Below are positions 1 to 6,399 of a stretch of 10,926 bases of DNA, piece by piece. The DNA is from CAZNRY01 sp964575675 (GTDB taxonomy: Bacteria; Eisenbacteria; RBG-16-71-46; CAIMUX01; VGJL01). Position numbers and translations under genes: made by a program. Positions within the stretch are counted from its first letter, which is position 1. The number at the start of each line of letters is the position of its first letter. Where the stretch lies: positions 1 to 10,926 of the forward strand of contig CAZNRY010000138.1 in NCBI GenBank assembly GCA_964575675.1. Reading direction: 5' to 3'. A model generated the notes under the pieces. It did not search any database, was not told the DNA's origin, and saw only the letters and a list, made by a program, of their open reading frames with translations.

Positions 1-109
1 GCGCTGGAACCCATGTTGCTCCTGTCCCAGGATCGCCGTTGCGGAATCGCTGCCGGGGAGATCCGCCCATTGTCATCCCGGCGCAAGAGTCCTTACCCTT
101 GGGGGGATC
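1..109. other. Left-edge non-coding stretch upstream of the TetR-type gene
   Basis: I see no convincing gene here. The stretch would hold the promoter and any autoregulatory operator of the regulator that follows, but I could not find a clear inverted repeat or a good -35/-10 pair. A G-run (101-106) sits just before the ATG at 110 and may act as a poor ribosome-binding site. The true upstream region may lie beyond the window edge. Confidence 0.4.
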
Positions 110-736
110 ATGAAAAACTCGAACCATCCGACACGGGAGAAAATCCTACAATCGGCCATCGAGTTGATGTGGCAGCATGGCTACCGCCGCACCAGTCCCG
201 CACAGGTCATGCAGGCGAGCGAGGTCGGGCAGGGGAGCTTCTACCACCACTTCGCCGACAAACGATCGCTCGGGCTCGCGGTCGTCGAGCACATCGTGCG
301 GCAGACCAACAGATCTCTGGACGAGATCTTCCATGCAGGACTCCAGCCCCTTGAATCCGTGCGGTCCTGGGTCCGGACCGCCGCGCATCGGTATCGCCCT
401 CCGTGCGACCGTGGCTGCCCCCTCGGAAAGCTCGGGATCGAAATGGCCAACGAGGACCCGGCCTTTCGCGAGATGATCTCCTCCGGCTTCGCCGCAATCC
501 GGGGCAGGCTTGCCGGCGCGCTTCGTGAGGCCGAGGCGGCCGGGCAGCTCGACCCTGTCGTCGATCCCGATGCGATAGCCGACATCCTGCTCTCGGGCGT
601 GGAAGGAGCGATTCTGATCTCGCAGTGCGACGGCGAGGCGGGACCTATGGACCGAAGCGTGGAAATGCTCGAGCTGCTTCTCGATCGCATCACGCGACCG
701 AGCATGATCACCCGGACGGACGCGACCGACCCCTAG
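110..736 (+). CDS. TetR/AcrR-family transcriptional regulator
   Basis: A 208-residue protein, normal size for a TetR-family homodimeric repressor. The N-terminal helix-turn-helix covers about residues 8-55: TREKILQSAIELMWQHGY, then the turn and recognition helix with VGQGSFYHHFADKRSL, the typical 'gs.Y.hF..K..L' signature. The C-terminal half is the ligand-binding and dimerisation region. It contains a CPLGKLGIEMA segment like that of the LmrA/YxaF-type TetR branch, with Cys99 and Cys103 spaced CxxxC. The ligand cannot be read from sequence. The gene lies 109 bp upstream of the ADP-ribosylglycohydrolase gene in the same orientation, so it may control itself and that gene; no operator was recognised. 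The ATG at 110 is chosen because the HTH begins directly after it, though the preceding ribosome-binding site is only a G-run. The family is secure; the target is unknown. Confidence 0.93.
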   Translation: MKNSNHPTREKILQSAIELMWQHGYRRTSPAQVMQASEVGQGSFYHHFADKRSLGLAVVEHIVRQTNRSLDEIFHAGLQPLESVRSWVRTAAHRYRPPCDRGCPLGKLGIEMANEDPAFREMISSGFAAIRGRLAGALREAEAAGQLDPVVDPDAIADILLSGVEGAILISQCDGEAGPMDRSVEMLELLLDRITRPSMITRTDATDP

Positions 737-845
737 GAGTCTCTCCCTCGCGGAGCGGCTCCGGCGGCGCGCAGACCGGCGGCCCGAAAACGACATCCGC
801 GATCGCGGCTTCATGCTCGGCGTTCGCAAGGAGAACAGCGAACCA
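737..845. other. Gap between regulator and ADP-ribosylglycohydrolase gene
   Basis: GC-rich gap of 109 bp. The only signal I can support is AAGGAG at 828-833, a ribosome-binding site 12 bases before the ATG at 846. It favours that start over the in-frame ATG at 813, which lacks a comparable site and would add 11 residues unlike the family's N-terminus. No terminator or clear promoter is visible, so transcription may continue from the regulator gene. Confidence 0.5.
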
Positions 846-2192
846 ATGTCACGAGTAGATCACTTCCTCGGGTGCATGGTCGGTCTCGCCGTGGGGGATT
901 CTCTTGGCTGCCCGATCGAGGGATGGACGGCTGATCAAATACGGAGTCGTTACGGCAGGGTCCGCGACTTCGTCGAATCTCCGACCGAGCCACCGGAGAG
1001 ATGGCGCCTCTCTGGGCTCCACTCCGACGACACGCAACAAGCCCTCGTCATCGCCGACACGCTGATCGAAGCCGGGTTCGCGGACCCCGACCTGATCTGC
1101 CAGAAGTTCCTCGACATGGCCGAGGGTCCTCCGCACCTTGCGCTCGGCGCCCACCGCGGCGTGGGACGGAACTTCCGATACACGATACAGTCCCTGCGGG
1201 ACGGGGTGAGTTGGAGCCAAGGATCGCGGCACACGGCCGGCGTGGGGGCAAGCATGCGCGTAGCTCCTGTTGGTCTCGCCCTCGGGATCGACGACGCAGC
1301 CTTGCGAACGAACACCGCCGTCCAGGCACTGATCACCCACAACGACCCGCGCGCCGTCGCAGCCTCCTTCCTCGTCGCGTACACCGTCGGCCACCTCGCC
1401 TGGCTCCCTCCGAGCCCGTTCGCGCCCGAGGCGTTCTTGCAGGAGGCGCTCCACTTCGTCCGGCGCTCGGAGGCTTGGCTGATCGAGGCGCACGGACGCA
1501 GACTTGCGCGGGAGTGCCGCTCGATCCTCCACCACATGAGCATGGCGATCCAGGGGATCTCGGGGCAGGTCGATCGATCCCCCGCCGACGTTCTCCCCGG
1601 CATCGCGACCAGGGCTTCGGAGCTGGCCGGCTATCCGATCGAGCATCCATGCAGGGGGTTCGCCCCCGCGGGCGTCGTCTCCGCCTTCTATTTCTTCCTG
1701 CACTTCCGGGGAGACTACGAGGCCGCGCTCGAAGAGGCGATCAACTGGGGCGGAGACGCCGACACCGTCGGGGCGATACTCGGGGCCATGTGCGGAGCGC
1801 AGCACGGACTCGCGGCGATCCCCGCTCGATGGACCGACCGGCTCCGCGGTCGCGATCTGGTTGTTTCGCGGGCGCGTTCTCTCGCCGGAGACGGGGCCGC
1901 CCGCGATGCCAGGCCGGACCTGGCGGACAGCGAGCTCGAGTGGACGCTCGAAGAGGATCGGGTCCGCAGAGAACGCACCGGCCAACCGCCCGTTGACAGC
2001 AGCGGCTGGGTGCGCCCCATCGTTGTGCGACAGGTTCCGCCGCCGGAGGAGCCGGACGATTCGGAGCGCGGCGGCTACTCCTCGAGGGGCGGGGGCGAGC
2101 GCGACGAGAACGGGCGGGGCGGCTACTCCGGTCGCCGCACCGGGAGCCGCGATGGCCGCCCCCGCCGTGGGGGAAGAGGCGGATCTCGTTAG
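846..2192 (+). CDS. ADP-ribosylglycohydrolase family protein (DraG/ARH-like) with RGG-rich C-terminal tail
   Basis: A 448-residue protein. Residues 1 to about 325 form an all-helical ADP-ribosylglycohydrolase domain, a family of dinuclear-metal enzymes that remove ADP-ribose from proteins or small molecules. Family signatures visible: GLAVGDSLGCPIEG near the N-terminus (residues 13-26), SDDT at 60-63 (metal-ligand motif), THNDP at 164-168, and the C-terminal metal motif NWGGDADT at 300-307 with Asp304, Asp306 and Thr307, followed by GAILGAMCGAQHGLAAIP. All expected acidic ligands appear present, so activity is plausible. After the domain comes a charged linker (about 325-400) and then a low-complexity Arg/Gly tail (408-448). 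The tail is not part of the family and makes the protein longer than a typical ~300-residue DraG. No signal peptide, so cytoplasmic. The substrate (arginine-, serine- or nucleic-acid-linked ADP-ribose) is not determinable. No ADP-ribosyltransferase partner lies in the window. Confidence 0.9.
   Translation: MSRVDHFLGCMVGLAVGDSLGCPIEGWTADQIRSRYGRVRDFVESPTEPPERWRLSGLHSDDTQQALVIADTLIEAGFADPDLICQKFLDMAEGPPHLALGAHRGVGRNFRYTIQSLRDGVSWSQGSRHTAGVGASMRVAPVGLALGIDDAALRTNTAVQALITHNDPRAVAASFLVAYTVGHLAWLPPSPFAPEAFLQEALHFVRRSEAWLIEAHGRRLARECRSILHHMSMAIQGISGQVDRSPADVLPGIATRASELAGYPIEHPCRGFAPAGVVSAFYFFLHFRGDYEAALEEAINWGGDADTVGAILGAMCGAQHGLAAIPARWTDRLRGRDLVVSRARSLAGDGAARDARPDLADSELEWTLEEDRVRRERTGQPPVDSSGWVRPIVVRQVPPPEEPDDSERGGYSSRGGGERDENGRGGYSGRRTGSRDGRPRRGGRGGSR
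2067..2189 (+). repeat. Region encoding the RGG/RG-rich low-complexity tail of the ADP-ribosylglycohydrolase
   Basis: Encodes residues 408-448, composed almost only of Arg, Gly, Ser, Tyr, Asp and Glu. It has several RGG units: RGGYSSRGGG, RGGYSGRR, then PRRGGRGGSR at the very end. RGG boxes with interspersed Tyr are typical of nucleic-acid-binding proteins such as some bacterial RNA helicases and RNA-binding proteins, and are not a normal part of the DraG/ARH fold. The reading frame stays open through it with consistent codon use, so it is probably genuine coding sequence. Confidence 0.75.
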
Positions 2193-2441
2193 TAGCCACG
2201 CAAGAAACGGCTTTGAGACCGATCTCGGGCCTTGAATCCCGCCCCGGGCTACCCCACGATCCGCAACAGGATTGCCCGTGTAACCGTCTTGTTCACATGA
2301 AGTTATACAGCAATTCCGTCGACTGCATGACATAAGCCGATGCTCTTCATGAGTTGCCGTGATAGAATCGAACGATAAGAGCTTTCTGGGGTCGGGGTAG
2401 ACGCCTGACCGTCAGCCACCAAGAGATCAGGAGCTACGCGG
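2193..2441 (+). promoter_or_regulatory. Intergenic region, probable promoter of the five-gene operon
   Basis: This 249-bp gap is the only sizeable one before the tightly packed operon, and its middle (about 2280-2395) is clearly richer in A/T than the flanks, as expected of a promoter. A possible -10-like TAGAAT lies at 2363-2368, but no matching -35 sits at the right distance (TTGCCG at 2354-2359 is too close), and the promoter consensus of this lineage is unknown. CATGAAG (2297-2303) and CTTCATG (2345-2351) form a short, widely spaced inverted repeat that may be chance. I saw no rho-independent terminator for the upstream gene and no riboswitch I recognise. Confidence 0.35.
2429..2433 (+). 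promoter_or_regulatory. Ribosome-binding site for the transglutaminase-like gene
   Basis: AGGAG lies 8 bases before the ATG at 2442, an ideal distance, and fixes that start. It is the first strong ribosome-binding site of the operon. Genes two and three instead start inside ATGA stop-start overlaps. Confidence 0.7.
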
Positions 2442-4085
2442 ATGCAGACCGACTCCCCGGGGCAGCAACGGCAACCGCGATGGTTCCGCCGATCGCCGAT
2501 CCGGCTGAAGCACCTCATAGTCGGCATTCTCCTCCTGGTCGGGCCGCTTGCCCTGATCGGGTACAAGATTCAATCTGCTGGCTATCAACTGCGGACGCTG
2601 GCTCCCGTCGAGCGGCATCGAATCGACCTCAGCATGACCTTCGAGGGGCACGGCGACTCGGTCCGTGTCCGGACGTTTCTCCCGCAGGAGGACGGCCGGG
2701 TGACCCTCATCGGGGAGAGCCAGGAATCCGACCTCTCCTCGTATGCCGAGCGGATCGTCGCGGGGAATCGCCTCGCGGAATGGTCCGGCGCCGGGGTCTG
2801 GGGCGAGCAGCAGATTCGGGTGACCTACACGGAGCTGGCCACCGCGCAAACGTACAAGATCGATCGCGCAATCCTCGTGCCGGGTCCCGAGGACCGCGGG
2901 GACGACGAGAATCTCGCGGCCACACCCGCGATCGAGGCGGATGATCCCGAGATCGCCGCTCTCGCCGAGCGTCTGGCGCCTGCGGGGTCATCTCTCATCG
3001 AGGGACTCCGTAACATCTTCGACGTTTGCAGCAACCTGAAGACCGTCACGTTCAAGGGAATGACCGATGCCCTCACGGCGCTGCGCCTTGGGGAGGCGAG
3101 CTGCAACGGGAAGAGCAGGCTCTTCGCGGCCCTGGCGCGCCACCAGGGCATCCCCACCCGTCTCGCGGGCGGCTTGATCCTCGAGGGCGGAACGAAGCGG
3201 ACGTCCCATCAGTGGGTCGAGGTTCAGATCGGTCCCTATTGGGTCCCATTCTGTCCGACCAACGGACATTTCTGCACAGTGCCCGCAAACTACCTCCCTC
3301 TCTACCGGGGGGATCAGCCGCTCTTCACGCACTCGAGCGACATCAACTTCGACTACCGGTTTCGGGTCAAGCAGGAGATGGGGCTAAGAAAGGAGCTGCT
3401 GCAGCAAGGGGGGCGGGATCGTCTGAGTCTGTTGAGCATCTGGGGCGCGTTCCAGAAGGCGGGGATTCCCGAGCCTCTCCTCAAGGTGCTGCTCATGATC
3501 CCTCTAGGCGCCTTGGTTCTTGTGATCCTGCGCAACGTGATCGGCCTCCAGACTTATGGCACCTTTCTCCCGATCCTGATCGCCGTCGCGTCGCGCGAGG
3601 TCGGTCTCTTCTGGGGAGTTGTTGTCTTCTCGATGATCATCGCCACCGTCTTTGCCTCACGGTTGGTCGTCGTGCGGCTGAACCTCCTGCACATGCCCCA
3701 GATGGCCATCCTTCTCACCATCACGATCGTTTCCATGCTCGCCCTCGCCGTCGTGGGGGTGCGCGCGGGAAACACAAACCTCTCGAATGTGAGCATGTTC
3801 CCGATCGCGATTCTCGCGATCACGAGCGAGCGGGTCGCCCGCATGATGGAAGAGGACGGGTTCCGCAAGACTCTCAGCACGATGATCCAGACGGCCGTCG
3901 CCATCGCAGCGTGCTACTTGGTCATGAACGCGGCCAGTTTCCAGGTGCTCTTTCTCTCCTTCCCGGAGCTGGTCCTGATCGTTGTGTTCCTGGACATCTG
4001 GATAGGACACTGGATGGGGCTGCGCCTCCTCGAGTACTGGCGCTTCCGTGGGCTCCTCGCGCCCCGAGAATCGGGGCGCCCATGA
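2442..4085 (+). CDS. Transglutaminase-like protein fused to a C-terminal multi-helix membrane domain (7TM-transglutaminase family)
   Basis: A 547-residue inner-membrane protein. Domain order: N-terminal membrane anchor (about 24-42), a soluble, probably periplasmic region (about 45-335) with a transglutaminase-like core, then about seven hydrophobic helices (about 345-530). This matches the family described as 'inactive transglutaminase fused to 7 transmembrane helices'. The core shows GEASCNGKSRLFAALA followed by GIPTRLAGGLIL, with Cys221 in the nucleophile position; SHQWVEVQIG with His256; and YWVPFCPTNG, where Cys271 occupies the place of the usual Asp. Cys and His are therefore kept and only the third residue differs, so activity as a peptidase or acyl-transferase cannot be excluded. 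Members are usually encoded beside RimK-related ATP-grasp ligases, exactly as here: the stop overlaps the next start (ATGA at 4082-4085). Family recognition is strong; biochemical role is unknown. Confidence 0.88.
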   Translation: MQTDSPGQQRQPRWFRRSPIRLKHLIVGILLLVGPLALIGYKIQSAGYQLRTLAPVERHRIDLSMTFEGHGDSVRVRTFLPQEDGRVTLIGESQESDLSSYAERIVAGNRLAEWSGAGVWGEQQIRVTYTELATAQTYKIDRAILVPGPEDRGDDENLAATPAIEADDPEIAALAERLAPAGSSLIEGLRNIFDVCSNLKTVTFKGMTDALTALRLGEASCNGKSRLFAALARHQGIPTRLAGGLILEGGTKRTSHQWVEVQIGPYWVPFCPTNGHFCTVPANYLPLYRGDQPLFTHSSDINFDYRFRVKQEMGLRKELLQQGGRDRLSLLSIWGAFQKAGIPEPLLKVLLMIPLGALVLVILRNVIGLQTYGTFLPILIAVASREVGLFWGVVVFSMIIATVFASRLVVVRLNLLHMPQMAILLTITIVSMLALAVVGVRAGNTNLSNVSMFPIAILAITSERVARMMEEDGFRKTLSTMIQTAVAIAACYLVMNAASFQVLFLSFPELVLIVVFLDIWIGHWMGLRLLEYWRFRGLLAPRESGRP

Positions 4086-4990
4086 GAATCGACGCGATAT
4101 TCGGATTCCTCACCTTGCCGTCACGGGCGCATCAGATCCTCGGGATCAACGCACGAAACCGCGGCCTCGTCTATGCGCACAACAAACGGAGCGAGTATCC
4201 ATTCGCGGATGACAAGCTCCTCACGAAGCAGGTCCTGGAATCCGCAGGCGTTCCCATCCCCCGAACGCTCGCGATCTTCAGCGGCATGCACGAGGCCCGA
4301 CTGGTCGAGCAGCGCCTCGGGCACCTCGACGATTTCGTGGTAAAGCCGGCCCAGGGATCCGGAGGGACCGGGATTCTGGTCCTCGTGGGCCGCGATGACA
4401 GAGGCTGGCTCGACGCGGACGGAGAACCCTGGACCGCCGAGAGCGTGGGCCGCCACATCAGCAACATCGTCTTCGGCAATTACGCGCACGGCATGTCGGA
4501 TCGGGCGCTGGTGGAAGAGCGCCTCCTTCAGGGGCCGTTGCTGGGAGACGTTCGCTTTCCGGGAATGCCGGACATTCGCGTCATCACGCTTCGCGCGACG
4601 CCGGTCATGGCGATGCTCCGTCTGCCGACGCGCCAATCCCACGGGAAGGCGAACCTCCACCAGGGAGCCGTGGGCGTGGGGGTCGATCTCCGAACCGGAC
4701 TCGCGCGGTACGCCAGTTTCCGGGGCACGAACGTGAAGCTGCATCCCGACACGGGGACATCTCTGGTCGGCTCGACCGTCTCCGGCTGGCCGGCTATCGT
4801 CGAGGTGGCGCGCAGGGCCGCGGCAGCAATCCCTCTTGGATACCTGGGGATCGACATTGCCATCGACGCTCGGGTGGGTCCGGTGGTCCTCGAGGTCAAT
4901 GCCCGGCCGGGACTGGAGATCCAGAACGCCAATCGGATGGGCCTGCGGGCGGCCGTCGGCGCGATCAAGCTCGAGGAGGAATCGGCATGA
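4082..4990 (+). CDS. ATP-grasp amidoligase, RimK-related (alpha-L-glutamate ligase-like)
   Basis: A 302-residue cytoplasmic ATP-grasp enzyme. The N-terminus ILGINARNRGLVYAHNKR followed by YPFADDKLLTK is characteristic of the alpha-L-glutamate-ligase-related family. Such enzymes activate a carboxylate as an acyl-phosphate and form an amide bond with an amine or amino acid. ATP-grasp landmarks: FVVKPAQGSGGTG with Lys88 and the Gly-rich loop at 92-97, VEERLL, PDIRVI, the segment RLPTRQSHGKANLHQGA, then YLGIDIAID (Asp258, Asp262) and VVLEVNARPGLEIQNAN with Glu271 and Asn273, which fit magnesium binding. All look intact. The ATG at 4082 is nested in the stop of the transglutaminase-like gene, giving translational coupling; the open frame continues upstream but only as a shadow of that gene. 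Substrate and acceptor are unknown; no separate small peptide gene is visible in the operon. Confidence 0.9.
   Translation: MRIDAIFGFLTLPSRAHQILGINARNRGLVYAHNKRSEYPFADDKLLTKQVLESAGVPIPRTLAIFSGMHEARLVEQRLGHLDDFVVKPAQGSGGTGILVLVGRDDRGWLDADGEPWTAESVGRHISNIVFGNYAHGMSDRALVEERLLQGPLLGDVRFPGMPDIRVITLRATPVMAMLRLPTRQSHGKANLHQGAVGVGVDLRTGLARYASFRGTNVKLHPDTGTSLVGSTVSGWPAIVEVARRAAAAIPLGYLGIDIAIDARVGPVVLEVNARPGLEIQNANRMGLRAAVGAIKLEEESA
4974..4980 (+). promoter_or_regulatory. Ribosome-binding site for the TPR gene, inside the ATP-grasp coding end
   Basis: AGGAGGA ends 6 bases before the ATG at 4987 and lies within the last codons of the ligase gene. Together with the ATGA overlap it supports 4987 as the start and points to high, coupled translation of the TPR protein. 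Confidence 0.7.
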
Positions 4991-6399
4991 GAACGTTCCT
5001 CAAGGAGAGCTTCGTGCCGGTCCTGATACTGCTGGCCGTGATCTCGAGCGCCCTGGTCATTCTGAAGCACCTCGCGGTGGAGAGCAGCCGACAACCCCAG
5101 GTGATCGAGATCTCGCTCCGGGACGTGATCACCAGCGCGGCGCCTCGGCCCCGGTCGCGCTCGCTCGATCTTCCCGTGCCGTCCGCAGTGGCGGACACGC
5201 TCGATGCGGCCGCGCTCGACTCTCTTGGGTCGGGCGCGAAATCTGCCGAGGCCGGCTGGGTCGGGCGCGCGATGGCGATGGCCGCGCGCGATTCGGTCGA
5301 TCAGGCGCTGAACCTGCTTTCATCGCTCCTGGCACGCAATCCGCATCACGGGAGTGCTTGGTTCGCGACGGGGGTGATCCTGTCCCGGCGCGGCGACCGC
5401 CCCGCTGCGATCGACGCCTACCAGAAGGCGGCTTCCTACACCGGGGGCCGCGCGAAGGCTGTGCCTCTGTACAATCTCGCGTGCCTCTACCGCGACGCGG
5501 GCCGGAAGAGCGAAGCGATCGTGACCTATCGGCGCGCCATCGACCAGAGGCCGGACTACCCGGAGGCCCGGCTCAATCTGGCCGTTCTCCTGGGAGAAGA
5601 ACAGGAGACCCGGGAGGAGGCATATCGCCTCTACGAGCAGACGATCCGTCTCGATCCCAACTATGCGCAAGCGCACTTCAACCGAGGGGTCCTCCGAATA
5701 AATGACGGAAAGCCCGCGGAGGCGGCCCAGGACTTCGAGCGCACCGTCGCGATCGATCCGAAGCATACGAAGGCATGGTTCAATCTTGGACTTCTCGCCT
5801 CACGACGTGATGACACGGAGAAGGCAGCCGACGCATACGGCCACGCAGTCGAAGTGGATCCAATGAACACGAAGGCCCGCCTGAATCTCGCGACGGCGTT
5901 CTCGGACTTGAAGAGATACGACGACGCGATCCTGGTCGGACGGGAAACCGTGCGGAGGATCCCCAACCTCGCGGCCGCGTGGTACAACCTGGCGATCGCC
6001 TTCTCCGAAGCGGGCCGATCGGGTGAAGCAAAGAAGGCGTACGAGAAGGTCTTGAAGTTGGAGCCGAAGCATGCCCGGGCCTGGCAGAACCTCGGTGTTC
6101 TCTATGCGCGCGAGAAGAACTCCAAGAAAGCAATGGAGTGCTATCGAGAGGCCCTCGCCCTCGACCCGGCAAACGTCGCCGCCCGCTACAATCTCGCGCT
6201 CGAGTTGCGGCGCAGCGGGGACCTGAAGGGCGCCATCGAGGAGGCGACCCGCCTCTACCGCATGGATCCCGATCATGACAAGGCGAAGGTGTTCCTCCAG
6301 ACGACGGCGGCGCGGCTCCTGCAAGAAGATCCGAAGAACCTGGAGGCTCAGGGGATCCTCGAGCAGATCCGGAAGGATGGCGGCGTCCATGCTCCCTAG
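4987..6399 (+). CDS. Membrane-anchored tetratricopeptide-repeat (TPR) protein
   Basis: A 470-residue protein. Residues 9-30 are a single hydrophobic helix (FVPVLILLAVISSALVIL) without an obvious signal-peptidase site, so it is probably an N-terminal inner-membrane anchor with the rest in the periplasm. After a variable linker (about 35-100) come about nine consecutive 34-residue TPR units between about 124 and 432. Each shows the W/L-G/A-Y-A-P pattern, for example AWFNLGLLASRRDDTEKAADAYGHA and AWQNLGVLYAREKNSKKAMECYREA (each shown across two helices). TPR arrays are protein-binding scaffolds. The gene overlaps the ligase stop by 4 bp and the following barrel gene by 11 bp, so the TPR and barrel proteins are probably made together and may act as a pair, as in outer-membrane exporters that carry TPRs and a barrel in one chain. 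The partner is inferred. Confidence 0.88.
   Translation: MRTFLKESFVPVLILLAVISSALVILKHLAVESSRQPQVIEISLRDVITSAAPRPRSRSLDLPVPSAVADTLDAAALDSLGSGAKSAEAGWVGRAMAMAARDSVDQALNLLSSLLARNPHHGSAWFATGVILSRRGDRPAAIDAYQKAASYTGGRAKAVPLYNLACLYRDAGRKSEAIVTYRRAIDQRPDYPEARLNLAVLLGEEQETREEAYRLYEQTIRLDPNYAQAHFNRGVLRINDGKPAEAAQDFERTVAIDPKHTKAWFNLGLLASRRDDTEKAADAYGHAVEVDPMNTKARLNLATAFSDLKRYDDAILVGRETVRRIPNLAAAWYNLAIAFSEAGRSGEAKKAYEKVLKLEPKHARAWQNLGVLYAREKNSKKAMECYREALALDPANVAARYNLALELRRSGDLKGAIEEATRLYRMDPDHDKAKVFLQTTAARLLQEDPKNLEAQGILEQIRKDGGVHAP

Noticed and set aside
13..354. Small + strand open frame at the left edge
   Set aside because: Overlaps the helix-turn-helix part of the TetR-type gene in another frame and shows no domain character.
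813..845. Earlier ATG for the ADP-ribosylglycohydrolase
   Set aside because: Adds 11 residues unlike the family and lacks a good ribosome-binding site; AAGGAG at 828-833 fits the ATG at 846.
2205..2260. Possible terminator after the ADP-ribosylglycohydrolase gene (GAGACCGATCTC and nearby GGGC/GCCC)
   Set aside because: The stem is only four pairs and lacks a T-run; the GC-rich pairs nearby do not form a convincing hairpin.
849..2333. Long minus-strand open frame (494 codons) opposite the ADP-ribosylglycohydrolase gene
   Set aside because: Its translation is Arg/Pro/Gly-rich without recognisable motifs, while the + strand shows clear family signatures. Long antisense frames are expected in GC-rich DNA.
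3026..4081. In-frame upstream extension of the ATP-grasp gene
   Set aside because: The extension lies inside the transglutaminase-like gene in another frame and is Arg/Pro/His-rich. The family N-terminus begins at the ATG at 4082, which overlaps the upstream stop.
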